64,000 nucleotides of DNA from Beaufortia kweichowensis (taxonomy: Eukaryota; Chordata; Actinopteri; Cypriniformes; Gastromyzontidae): NCBI GenBank assembly GCA_019155185.1, contig CM032804.1, forward strand, positions 4,374,492-4,438,491, read 5' to 3'. The notes below the pieces were generated by a model. That model made no database searches, was not told where the DNA came from, and saw only the letters and a list, made by a program, of their open reading frames with translations. A program made the translations under genes and the position numbers. This document shows positions 53,001 to 63,993 of the stretch, piece by piece (within the stretch, counting starts at the first letter, position 1; each line of letters begins with the position of its first letter).

Positions 53001-53666
53001 AAATCCCTAAAAGTTAAAAGAAAGAAAAACTTCTGTGATTTGTGCTTGGTTAAACTACACAGCGAAGACATTCTCTTGAAGTTGCCATATGCGAGAGATA
53101 AAGAAACAGTGACATTTAGTTGAATGACAACTGCATGCACATTAGCTCCAAGCATTGGTGCTTCTACTCCATTTTCAACACTTTAATACTTTTGCCCTTA
53201 AAGCATATCAAAGGTCAACGCACTGGTACTAGAGCCTGGGAACGTACACGGTGCTTTGATGGATTAGTGAAGTCTAAGAACAGTTTTCCGTCTTAGTTCT
53301 CTTCTCCTTTGTGTGGCTTCATGTGAGGATTATACTAACACTCCACTTCACTTCTGTGATCCGGATAGAGAGTACGGCTGTCTTCGGGTGAATTATGACT
53401 TCATTTAGAAATAAAGAATGTGCTTTGGCCTTTTTGGGCTTGGTCTGACTCCTTAAAATCTGAATTTAAAAACTTTAAATGTTTACACAGTGATACAAGA
53501 AAACGTACTAGTAGGGTGAGCGATTTGAGATGTATTCATGAATCATTATGGAAACGTGAAGAAGAGAGAATGTTATATATATAATTGATACATTAAATTA
53601 TGTAACAGTAAGTTATGGTCCTTGTATTTAATTGGACAAATGGTTTTCTGAGTGCTCAATTCTCAA
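50046..53666. other. Unique intronic DNA, no gene seen
   Basis: Mixed composition. Frames of 62-80 codons on both strands without domains. No repeat recognised apart from the 51757 word. Confidence 0.5.
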
Positions 53667-53888
53667 CACAATCTCATGGGAATTTGTACATATTTTATAA
53701 GGTGGTTAATTTGTATGATCTCATTTGTACATTTTAGCAGGATTTGCGTCCTCCCTAGTGGCATTTGGGGCTTGTTTTTTGTTGCTTTTTAAAAAAATTC
53801 GTACGTTTCTTGTATGATTCACATTTTACAAATTTATACTAATTAGTCACACCATAAAATACATACGAATTCTCATGAGATCAGGTTG
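53667..53888. mobile_element. Fold-back element with about 60-bp imperfect inverted repeats
   Basis: The left arm ACAATCTCATGGGAATTTGT then ACATATTTTATAAGG is mirrored by CATAAAATACATACGAATTC then TCATGAGATCAGGTTGG on the right. The interior is non-coding. Elements that read '..CTCATGAGAATTCGTATG..' are common in cyprinid DNA as far as I recall. Confidence 0.75.
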
Positions 53889-55288
53889 GTATTCCTATGC
53901 CGGTCTTCCCAAAGATATCTTAAAAGTTTCAAACGTTTTCATTTGTATGAGATATAATATTTGTATGAGATATAAGAGTGAAGTGCATTGTGGGTAGTTC
54001 TTTTTGACTCTCTCTCTACACCTACCAACCGGCATGGGAACGCAGTGTTTCCAGTTAAAGTCACCTCAGAAATAAAGTCTGCCATAGTGTTTAAGATATA
54101 GATTATAAATCCACATGAATAAAAATCAATTGCTTTGATATCCTTTACTGAATCTACTCTTAAATAAAAAATCTTTCGTGTTTTCCATATCTGTGAGGAC
54201 GGGTTTGTGCTAAAACAGCTTTTCCTGGCCTGAGCCTTTCTCACAGATAGAGAAATAAATTAAATCTTAGATATATTTAAAGGATTCGCAAAATAGAACG
54301 AGAGAGAGGGAAATATATTTTAATTTGAGATTATTGAGAGCCATGAGATTATTTTCATGCTGCAAAATAACACACAAACTATCACCAAAGAGTGAAAGAC
54401 ACAGAACGTGAGAGGATATTTGATATCCTTCCGTTAATGACTGCAACAGTGGATTTTCCATCGCCCACCTTTTGTGAATATTTGATTCCTCTTCGCCTGA
54501 GATCTCTCAAGGCTAGTAATATAGAGTCCAAGCGAGGTAAATTGAGGAAATACATCATATTTGACCGTCTGAGAGAGAAATGTTCTGTATTATGTGATGT
54601 TGGACTGGTAAACTGTCATTCACAGAATGAGTAGAGCTATTGCTGGTCCCAAATGCTGGTTTGCACAAAGCTATTATAAGTGCATGCCATGGACAAATGG
54701 GGTCCTGTGCTGCTGACTGAAGCAAATATGAGGCTCAGTGGAGTGGCTGCGGACTAACAGCACTTTAAAAGTAGCGCTCTGCTTCACAAGACCTCAGCGA
54801 AGCAGACAAACAACAGCAAGATAGTGTACTTAGGTCTTATTTTGTTTGTTGAGGCAGAATACTGCTTTCTTTTTTATTTATGGCCTTTTTGCTTTATATT
54901 AAATAATAGAATATAGAGACACCACACATGATGAGATAGAAAGGAGAGAAAGACGTGACACAAGTTGGACTTGTGACCGTGCAAATGCATCACAGCTTTA
55001 GTTTTTCACAAGCACGTTTCAATGTTGCCCCATGGCTGTGTTATGTTGTTTTTTATTCCTGGGGTTTGCCATTGGAGACAGCAGAGAGAAGGAAAATGAT
55101 GCAAGGCGAATGTAAACTTACACTTTGTCATCTATTTAAGCACCACTGCATAGTGCACAATCTAATAATCCATGTCATCCCAGAATTGTTGAGAATGATC
55201 CGAAAAGCCGCTTTTATGCTTTAGTGAAAACTAAGATATCTGATCTTTTGTAAGGAGACATGATCATAATTAATGCAAAATAATAGAT

Positions 55289-55291
<3 letters not shown>
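53889..55291. other. Unique to AT-rich intronic DNA
   Basis: A 101-codon minus-strand frame (53939-54244) ends in Tyr/Lys repeats from AT-rich DNA and is not a gene. Confidence 0.55.

Positions 55292-55332
<41 letters not shown>
55292..55332. repeat. (TA)20 microsatellite
   Basis: About 41 bp of uninterrupted TA dinucleotides, followed by TGAAACTAGG. It is self-complementary. Confidence 0.97.
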
Positions 55333-55336
<4 letters not shown>

Positions 55337-56359
55337 CTAGGCAAAAGTCTCAAAATCATCATAACAAGCATCATTTTTTTTTACATTATGTTGGATAATT
55401 TTATGTAGAAACAAAAAATGACTTTAGCTGCGTTTTCACGAACAGGATCACATAATGCTTAGTACTCAAATCTGATTGGCAGTCACAACATTCACCATTA
55501 ACACAGGATCATCCACTGGAGTCATCTTACCTTAAAAATAATTTTACTTATTAAAAAATAATTTACTTATTTACCGATTTTAAAAAAAGACATTATCCCA
55601 TACTTAATATCTTAAACATCTTTACATGTTTCTAGTCTTTTTAAAAGGAAACACTTGAAAATGATTTGCTTAAGAGACTGAATTCCTCATAGTACTATAC
55701 AGGAAGGTCATACAGACAAAACTTTTCAAACCACTGAAACTTTGTTTATTTTTAAGTCTAAAATAGTGTTTAAGCTCCAGATTTTCAGACTTTTGAACCC
55801 CAGAGTGCATCTCATACATCATTATCTATTATAGCGTATGAACATGTGGAAGAAACTACATGGTGGATTCATGGTACATTTCTTCTCTGATGTCAGTCTG
55901 TTGATGTGGATGTGAGCCATATGGGCAGCTCTGGCTTTAATGTCTAGCTCTATGCGGTTATTTTAGCACTAATAGATGTCTGTAACTCCTGTCAGTCATA
56001 CGGAGCAGTGAAGCTGTGGTTTTATCATTCACGGGCAGCAGTGCAATCTCTCTCTCTCTACCTGGATGAGTGCTCATCGCTGTTTCTCTTTGGCAATAAA
56101 ATCTATCACATCCAATCTGTCATATTAATCAGTTCTGCTTAACTGAACCATATCAACTAGATTTTCTGGATAGAAATTACAGTCTTTGCCTTTGTTGTAC
56201 CCAGGTGTCACTTCAACCTTACTTTTTTCAGATGGCAATAAATTTTCAATTTTATCTCAATAAAATACTAAATGACAATGAAAAGCAAAAGAGTGACTTA
56301 TTATATACTCGAATGCCCTTGTTGTTGTTGCTTTAATTGCCTCACCAATCACGGCATAT
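55333..56359. other. AT-rich intronic DNA
   Basis: No gene or repeat recognised. Confidence 0.55.
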
Positions 56360-57075
56360 CGAGAGCCATTGTGAGGAAATTGTATGCGTGTAGCCTAAAG
56401 CGTTTCGGTCGCTCCGTCGAAAGGACCGTAAACAAATGCAAGTTCGGTGAAAGTACCCACATACATATTTTCGGTAAATGTCAAGTTCTAGAGCCAGTGA
56501 TAAAAATATGGCAAGGCGATATTCACTTTCTCTCCACTTCCCTCAAGAATGAATTCATAAATAGTGCCTGACGCTCAGAGGTGTGGCGCCTTCCTCTGCA
56601 ATTCCTCGTTAAAATGATGTTGCGAAGCAAAACAAGCTAATTTACAAGGTGATATACACGGTGGTTTCATGGAGCAATTATCAGCTTTATAGTGATATTC
56701 CAAGGATCCATAAAACCTCTCCTCTGCTTCATTTCATCATGCTCAGCATGTCCAAGAGGCTCATAAACATAGCTTTAGATCTAAGTGCAGCAGTCTGGCA
56801 GGGCGGATAGCGACGCGCTGTGCTGTTTCTCTGTTGGACGGAGAACGGCCTTCTGGGGATAGCGGGAAGAGAGAAGAGAAAAGGGTTTTTGATCAAGACC
56901 AGCTGTCAGTACTCTCCTAAACGGTTTCATTGAAGAGAACGGTTCTGCGGGAAGCGTTTGGCCGTGGAATTGGGATGCGTTGTTGTTTTAATTACTTTTC
57001 ACCTTTCTCAATACAGCCTATACACTCGCCATTTAACAGCTCTCTTAGTGTAACATCAGTCAGCCGAGTGAAAGA
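56360..57075. promoter_or_regulatory. Candidate conserved non-coding block
   Basis: CpG-retaining unique sequence, with AAGCGTTTCGGTCGCTCCGT near 56398 and GGCGGATAGCGACGCGCTGT near 56802. A 99-codon frame (56272-56571) crosses it with no recognisable family or splice context. Confidence 0.27.
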
Positions 57076-57681
57076 GACAAAAGAAAACTGTCTTGGGAAC
57101 TGTCGTATGTGTTCATCTGTCAAGACTCCTGACATTGTTCTCAAGTAATCTTTCTTTTCGTCCCAGAAGTAGAGACAAACAATTTCCCACAACGTTTAGG
57201 TGAGCAAAAGATATGCAATATGTCATAGTTTTGAATTGCTGTACACTATAATTAATTGCAATAATACCATATTGTGACCCAGATATCGATGTAATGCAGC
57301 ATCGCAGGTCCCTGCAGATCCCTCTTCTCACCTGTAGTTAGGGCACTTCATCATTTTGTTCATTGGCTTGTTTTTTGGGGGAAAGTTTGCTTCTCTTATT
57401 GACTGCTGCTTGAATGTCTGCCATGCCCCTTTTTGCAACCTGTTTCTTAGGAAGAAAACTTTTGCCTTATTCTTGCCAATACAATCTTGTGGATAAGGTA
57501 GACGTATGCATGGATTTTATGCCCGAAGACTGTTGTGAGTTGTAAAAAAATAAAAAAATGTTCTTTGTATTCTTTGGATGTTTTTATCTAGTGTACAAAT
57601 AGTGGACAAGGCCATGATTTTTCTAAACAACAGTATTTTTTGTGTGATTGAAATACTCATGTATGGTATAATACACAGTAA
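57076..57681. other. AT-rich spacer
   Basis: Nothing recognised before the retroposon tail. Confidence 0.55.
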
Positions 57682-57724
57682 CTTGCTTTGGATAAAAGTG
57701 TCTGCCAAATGCATAAATGTAAAT
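57682..57724 (+). mobile_element. LINE/SINE 3'-tail fragment (L2/V-SINE-like)
   Basis: TTGCTTTGGATAAAAGTGTC then TGCCAAATGCATAAATGTAA is the conserved fish retroposon tail. The 5' part is not recognisable. Confidence 0.7.
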
Positions 57725-58499
57725 TTCATTTGAAAAAGCAATGTTAAAATCAAACCTATGCTTGTGTGTGCAGAAAGGTAATAGAAAATGCAGCGTTATC
57801 TCATTGTGAGCAAAAAACCACCAACTGTTATTCACACTAATCAGAGAACATGCAAGTCAAGCCAATGTTACATAATTTGCCATTTAAAGTATATTTAGTC
57901 TTTAAAACTCAAAGACATTAAATAGATGTCCATACAAATGTTTCTTACAAAAAGAGTATAGAGGAAGGAATGGATGACTGATCAGAAAAACATTGACTGA
58001 TACTAAATATGGACTGTAAAATCGTACAAAAATGTAGAATATGGGCCCATTAAATAAGTGTTAAAAGCTGGAGTGAAATATCTGTGTGATACGGACTCAC
58101 CAAATGACTAACAGTTTACAAAGTGTTTACGGGATTTTTCATGTGTGCCGTATTGCCAGAGAGTGGCTTAGGAGATGCATTTAGAGATAAACCTTAGTAA
58201 TACTTTTATCAAATAATACCTCTGCTTCGTACATTATCTGCCTCCCATCTTTTATTTCACAGCAAGTGGCAATTAGAATGCTTTTATCTTCAAAGCACAA
58301 AGAGTTTTTGCACTTTGAATGCAACATTCCTCCCAAAAAGATATTTATTAGACCCCTATTCCCTTTACTTAACTGTGCCCACCTGTCATTTGTCAGCATG
58401 TCAGTTTATATTAAAACCCTGTAAGAAACTAAAGTTATACAACGCAACCTTCTGCATCTTTTTAAACCAAAAATATAAACTAAAACAAAATCGCTGCAC
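57725..58499. other. AT-rich intronic DNA
   Basis: No gene or repeat recognised. Confidence 0.55.
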
Positions 58500-58975
58500 A
58501 TAAAACGGTCCACGGGGCTGCGATGGAATTTATCTTGTTTAGGTCAAGTTGTCCTAACCATGTTTATCCAAGCGTTATGCAAGCACGACAAGGTCTAAAG
58601 ACAAATAGCTCCGGTATATTATGCGATTCGTGCGAGTAGGTAAACAGCAGATGGTGAGGGATGCCTTTTTAGCCCCGCACGCTGTATTTACCAGCCTACC
58701 TGAATGACCCGTGTCACGATGCGCTCCTCATGCAGGCATAAGCAATTGTTAACCATTTGTTTCTGTGCATCACCGTTCCAGCTGAGCGCGAGGCCAGGCG
58801 AGTCATCCGCGGCGCGTAGGAAAATTAGCTTGTTTATCAGCATTCTGCTATACTTTCCACCTCTTTCTCCCTCTGACATTTTAAATGTACACCAACCATG
58901 ACTGATTCGCTCACAATCGAAATGAGTTCGACCTCAATCGCAAATGAAGGTATCGCGCCTCCGTAATCTCCATAT
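58500..58975. promoter_or_regulatory. Candidate conserved non-coding block
   Basis: Strong local CpG retention (AGCGCGAGGCCAGGCGAGTC near 58785; TCCGCGGCGCGTAGG near 58806). Frames of 63-65 codons overlap on both strands. Role inferred from composition only. Confidence 0.27.
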
Positions 58976-60118
58976 TTTCGCAATTACACATATAATGAGT
59001 TGCATCAGGCTTGATGAGGACAATGGCCGGTTATGTGCTTGTCTTAAATGAAGAAGGTTACCTTGAGCATCAGTCATCTGTCGTGTTGACTGAACGTTTC
59101 GTCCGGAGAAGCATGACATGTTATTATTAAACATCTAGGCCTCCTGCTCATAGGATTTGATTTACATAGGTGAAGCCAAGGTGATTCATTATGGGATGTT
59201 TCAGGTTTAGTTTCCTTATCAGCATTTTTTTTATTTAATTCAACTTGTGAGGAAACAAACCCGCGTTCGCAACGCCAGGCGTGCTTTATCGTCGACTTTA
59301 AATAGCCAGCTCCTGAAGACCTTGAGAGGGAAAATCTTTAGCCATTCATTACCGCACTGAGGAAGTGGAGAACATTGATGGAATGTAATGAAAACTAATA
59401 CTCTTTCTAGTCACTGTGCTATCCACAGATGTGTTTTATATCCCATTACAGCTCTAGAAGAGGCCACAGCTCTATAGCATGTTGAGCAAAGCATAATCCA
59501 TTGGGAAATTACCCATCAGAAGTGCAATACTGTTACTGAAATGAAATTACGCAGGCACTTTTGAGCGAGCGTGTGCACGCGTGTGCTGAGGGGCATGGAG
59601 GATATATGTACTACATTTGATGTGTTCCACAAGGAGAATTCAAAACTGGACTGGAGAAGTGCTCATTTAAAATGTGTCCAACATGCGGTGATTGATCGTC
59701 TTGTGCATCGCCGTTTTTGTTGAGAGCGACAGCTGTCACATCAGATGAAGTTTTTTACATACAGTATATATTGAAAGACTCAATGTTATAGTCAGCACTT
59801 TCTTAGCTTGTTTAGACGATTGCATACTATATTTTCTGTAATAACGCAGACTTGTAATAATTCATCATAATTGTTATTACTTATTTTCAGCATGATAAGG
59901 GCTATTCTATGGAAATGTCAGCCTTACCATGTTTTTTTTTTTTTACCAAAGGTTTTTACCATATTGATAGCTCAGATGTCAATATTTGGTGGTTTGAATA
60001 CTCTCGTGATGTTTTTCAAACTTTTTTTTATGTTTAAATAATGATAATCATAGTCAGGTAAAGTGCTGATTTCAGAATTGTCACATCCATAATGGTCCAT
60101 ATTCCTCATAAATAGAAA
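58976..60118. other. Mixed to AT-rich intronic DNA
   Basis: CpG patch at about 59260-59300 and a poly-T run at about 59932-59944. No gene seen. Confidence 0.55.
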
Positions 60119-60225
60119 AATTATAATTAAAATTAATTATTATAATTAAATTAATATATTATAATATAATATTAATATAATATATTATATTAATATTATA
60201 ATTAAATTATATATAAAAAATAATT
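60119..60225. repeat. AT-only low-complexity block with a perfect palindrome
   Basis: The block is almost wholly A and T. Positions 60165-60200 form a 36-bp perfect palindrome centred between 60182 and 60183. Confidence 0.9.
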
Positions 60226-60235
60226 TAATGAAGTC

Positions 60236-60330
60236 ATTCCTTCTCTGTGTGTTGGGTTTTATTGCGTCTTAAAAGGTTTGTTGCCTCTCAAAAACGCGTT
60301 TTTATGTCACATTCATAATGCATATATATT
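60236..60330. mobile_element. Internal fragment of the 27.7 kb / 53.7 kb repeat family
   Basis: GTGTGTTGGGTTTTATTGCG and GGTTTGTTGCCTCTCAAAAA, followed by TTTTTATGTCACATTCAT, align with 27757-27870 in the same order. No terminal arm is kept. It adjoins the AT palindrome block. Confidence 0.5.
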
Positions 60331-60850
60331 TCCATTTTGAAATAGATATGCATAGACAGATTTTTTCTGATGTGTGGACTCTATCAACAGGGTTTCATAA
60401 AAATATAACCAGATTGATCTATATATATTCTTAATGAATACATTCTGTGAGAATTTATATATCAAGTTTTGACTAAAAAAATCTATAACACTTGAATTGC
60501 CAATAAGTCTTCTGAGCTGAATTTTACTTACTTCTTACTATCCTAGTAGAAACGGATGTTAGGTGATTTATAACAAACTTTTGAAGAACACCTCCATATA
60601 TTAAGGCGAAGTATATGTCTGTGCCTCTGCTGCCAAAAAGTTGCGATAGTGGAATTGCTTTTTACACTGGCTTTCTGATTGCTCCCCTGGTGTGTTGTAA
60701 GTTGTAAAAAAAAGCCACAGCATCATTTTATATGTCAGTGGGTGTTTTTTTGTATTCACAATACCTTTTTAAAACAAAGTAGTTCCCCACAAGAACATTT
60801 ATAGCTGGCTGGTAAAAAACACATTTTAGCCAAACAGACTTTGTGACCTA
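60331..60850. other. AT-rich intronic DNA
   Basis: No gene or repeat recognised. Confidence 0.55.
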
Positions 60851-60913
60851 ATTATTATTATTATTATTATTAATAATAATGATAATGCTAATAATAATAA
60901 TAATAATAATAAT
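60851..60913. repeat. (ATT)n / (AAT)n inverted microsatellite
   Basis: An ATT run is followed, after a short spacer (GATAATGCT), by an AAT run on the same strand. The two halves are complementary and could fold into a hairpin. Confidence 0.9.
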
Positions 60914-62888
60914 TTTAATTTGAAGTGTACTATAGCATAAATTCAGAATGTTAGTGTCTTAAAAATATTTTTTTTCTATTAGATATCCAGTAGCCAGGTC
61001 AGATTATACAGTATATGATATAGATATACATTAGCTCTTTCTGGTGAAACTAAAATACAGATGTACTAAATGTAATAATGCAGCTGAACTAATTTTCATT
61101 ACATGAAGTCTGGAACCTCCATATCAAAGGTTCCTGCTATTTATCAGTAATGCTTTTGAAATAAATCCAGACGGGAGGTTGAAGGAAATAAGAATCCTCA
61201 GGATCCCACTTGTGAATATGTGAGATAATTTGGTGTTTGCAAGGTTAGGTCTGAGGACCTGAGCTCTTGTTGATGGTGATAATAAGGAATAGCAGGTGGT
61301 TGAAAAGAGTAACAGACATTATTCATAATGCTGGATGGAGGATAGTTTGAGGCTTTTTAAAAACCAATGCAAGTGGTTCACAAAATCATCATTTAATGTG
61401 TCTGCCTTGTTGAAGGTGTGATTTTGTGTTTCAGACCAGTAAAAAGGATTTATTTATTTCTTTAGTGCATGTGGGTGCTCAGCTAATACTGGAAAAGGTC
61501 AAAAGAAAAAATAACATATTAAACGAATGTGGGACAATTTGACAGGTTTCTGCTAAAGTTAAAAGCCTGCTCTTTAGCCGCTGTCCCCTAGAGCAAGACC
61601 CTTAGCTGATAAATATTACATTTAGCCCAAATTGCTAAACAAAAGCGTATATTTGGATTTGTTGTTGAGATCAAGGCTACAAAGGAAAGACTATATAGCT
61701 CACAATACTACCAAATTATACAAGAGCTTATTTAAAACTTTGCATTTTTGTCCCTGTAGTAGGTTTAACCTTTTTACACATTACTTTTTCAAACATAATT
61801 TTTAAGGTTTGTTTTGTCGGCAAACTCAAAAACAGTAACATTTAAGTTTAATGGTTTAAAACGTGATTTAATATTAGTGAATCAACCTGACTACTGTACA
61901 TTAGTTTACACCAACAAAAGTAATTTTTTGGCTATTAAAAGCTTCAAAAACACTTCGTGAACACAGAAATGGCACTTTACGAATATATTGTTAGCAATTT
62001 TTTTAAATGTAATATATGGATGTGGTTTTGCTTCTACATAAAATCAACGTACTTTAATTTCACATCTGAACATACTGAACGCTTTTTTATTCTGTCAATT
62101 TCTTTGAACCGAAGGCAAATTAATTATGTAGTCATACATTTAGGTCAAATTCTCGTTGTGAGGTTTAATGAGGGATCATACTGAATGAATAGATCATGGC
62201 GCTGCAGAGAAGTTGCTAAATATTCATTTGTTTTGAACTCCCGAGGCATAAATCACATTGAAATATAAATAAAAACCGAAAAATATTTAAATTCCTTAAA
62301 AAACTTATGAATGACTCTTTCCTGACAATGATTCATATCCCAGTTTAATCTTGAAAAGAAAAATTGGAAATATGTACCTTATGTGGTGAGAAACGCAGCT
62401 TGTAATCGCTCAAAGCATGAACATTCCTTATGACAGAAATGTCATAATTAATATGTTTTCTCTCCAGATAAGACATTTAATTAGAAGAAGGAGAGGGTTA
62501 GGCATGTCACTGCCAGAGAGACCGTAGATGTGACTGTGATGAAACATAAAGAGTGAAACTCACTGAGTAAATGTATGACACAACAATACCCCAGGCCCAG
62601 CGTTATTAATGATATGCAGTCAACTCATTATTAAAAAAACAAAATAGCGCCAGGAGTAACACAGATGGAGTCAATTAAGCAATGATCATGCTTGTACACC
62701 ATCGTTTCATCTTCGGTCTTTTATCTTTTATATGTTACTCCGTGGGTGTAATTAGCCGTATTGCAACATTACTAGCAATAATACCAGTTATTTTCATGTG
62801 CTTAATAGTTGTTTTAATTTCACATTTACTGTGTTCTTGGGTATTCCTTATGATAATAAAGTAGGTATGTCATGTTAAGTGATTTGTG
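60914..62888. other. AT-rich intronic DNA up to the splice site
   Basis: No gene was seen. A 60-codon very hydrophobic frame (62682-62864) lies just before the exon, but it stops 58 bp short of it and has no splice signals. It reflects T-rich composition rather than a membrane anchor. Confidence 0.6.
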
Positions 62889-62921
62889 CTAATTTGCTTC
62901 TCGCTTTCGGTTGTTTTGCAG
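62889..62921 (+). other. hs3st4: 3' splice site of hs3st4 intron 1 (branch point, pyrimidine tract, AG)
   Basis: CTAAT at 62889-62893 fits the yUnAy branch-point consensus, with the branch A at 62892, 29 nt before the intron end. A T-rich tract follows, and TTTTGCAG ends at 62921. Coding similarity to 3-OST proteins starts directly after it. The junction is phase 2 (the Arg codon is split AG|A), as I recall for HS3ST family genes. The open frame extends a few codons upstream of the AG, but those residues (L-F-C) do not belong to the protein. Confidence 0.85.
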
Positions 62922-63576
62922 AGAGCTGATGCCCTCCACGCTGGAAGGACAAATCACGATGGAGAAGACGCCCAGCTACTTTGTGACAAACAGCGCTCCG
63001 AAGCGAATCCACTCCATGGCGAGGGACATTAAGCTAATCATAGTTGTACGCAATCCCGTGACCAGAGCCATTTCAGACTATACTCAGACGCTCTCCAAGA
63101 GGCCTGAGATCCCCACCTTCGAAGTTCTGGCCTTCAAGAACCGAACGCTGGGGTTGATCGATGCGTCGTGGAGCGCGCTGAGAATAGGGATCTACGCGCT
63201 TCACCTGGAGAGCTGGATGCAATATTTTCCCCTCTCACAGATGCACTTTGTCAGCGGAGAGAGGCTTATCGTTGATCCAGCCGGCGAGATGGCAAAGGTG
63301 CAGGATTTCCTGGGACTCAAACGCATTGTTACGGACAAACATTTCTATTTTAATAAAACCAAGGGATTCCCTTGCCTGAAGAAGCCGGAGGACAGCAGCA
63401 CCCCGCGGTGTCTTGGCAAATCCAAGGGCAGAACTCACCCCAAAATAGACCCCGATGTTATTCGCAGACTGCACAAATTCTACAAGCCCTTTAATATGAT
63501 GTTTTACCAAATGACAGGGCAAAACTTTCAATGGGAACTGGAGGAGAACGGCACCTCGCCTGGCTCTCGGGACTAA
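62922..63576 (+). CDS. hs3st4: Heparan sulfate glucosamine 3-O-sulfotransferase 4, last coding exon (partial)
   Basis: This exon encodes the C-terminal half of a Golgi-lumenal 3-O-sulfotransferase, which moves sulfate from PAPS to the 3-OH of glucosamine in heparan sulfate. Counting from the split Arg codon as residue 1: EGQITMEKTPSYFVT at 9-23; the 3'-phosphate-binding segment VVRNPVTRAISDY at 42-54, with R44 and S52 the expected PAPS contacts; FVSGERL at 110-116; VQDFLGLKR at 127-135; the disulfide-loop cysteines C152 and C164; and the cofactor loop CLGKSKGR at 164-171. N-glycosylation sequons lie at N74-R-T, N145-K-T and N210-G-T. The frame opens at an AG acceptor (phase 2, AG|A) and ends in TAA at 63574-63576. 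The phrases EIPTFEVLAFKNRTLGLIDA and KPEDSS.PRCLGKSKGRTHP match my memory of HS3ST4 better than HS3ST2 or HS3ST3A/B; all belong to the 'gD-type' 3-OST subgroup. The 5'-PAPS loop, catalytic base and membrane anchor are in exon 1, outside the window. I am sure of the family and fairly sure of the paralogue. In a polyploid cyprinid it may be one of two homeologues. Confidence 0.9.
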
Positions 63577-63754
63577 CAGACTGCTGCTCCCCGCACCACC
63601 AGCCTTCTCACAGCGGAAATCGTTTCTTCAGAATATGCTTCAACACGTCAATCAATCATGGCTGTCTTTGCAAAAGTGTGTGTACCCATAGCAAGAGTAA
63701 TAATCTGCTCTGTCAACCCCCGATACCAATGGTGTTTATGATGGCAAACGTTAT

Positions 63755-63762
63755 TGTACATA
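63755..63762 (+). promoter_or_regulatory. Possible Pumilio response element in the 3' UTR
   Basis: TGTACATA matches the UGUANAUA Pumilio consensus, about 180 nt after the stop codon in AU-rich context. An 8-mer with one free position can occur by chance, so this is only a candidate. Confidence 0.25.
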
Positions 63763-63918
63763 TTATCATAAATATATTTATATTTGTGAAGAGAAGAGGA
63801 TTTTATTGGTTTTGTTTCGGAAAGAGTTGCCATATGAATCATGTCTTCTAAGATGATGCATGCGATGAGTTAAGTGTCCTTACCCACCGTCACCCCGAGG
63901 GTTTCATTTCTTAATCTT

Positions 63919-63920
<2 letters not shown>

Positions 63921-63986
<66 letters not shown>
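63921..63986. repeat. (CT)33 microsatellite
   Basis: Uninterrupted CT dinucleotides for 66 bp, followed by TTCTCGCACACCAG. It lies 345 bp past the hs3st4 stop codon. It may fall inside the transcribed 3' UTR, where it would be a pyrimidine-only tract. Confidence 0.98.

Positions 63987-63993
<7 letters not shown>

Noticed and set aside
62682..62864. 60-codon hydrophobic frame just upstream of exon 2 as the hs3st4 membrane anchor
   Set aside because: The 3-OST anchor is encoded in exon 1. This frame ends in a stop 58 bp before the exon start and has no splice sites; T-rich DNA gives hydrophobic codons.
63235..63531. Antisense frame inside exon 2
   Set aside because: Shadow of the well-supported sense coding sequence.
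63531..63851. 106-codon frame overlapping the end of hs3st4
   Set aside because: Out of frame with the true coding sequence and continues into AT-rich 3' UTR. No family features.
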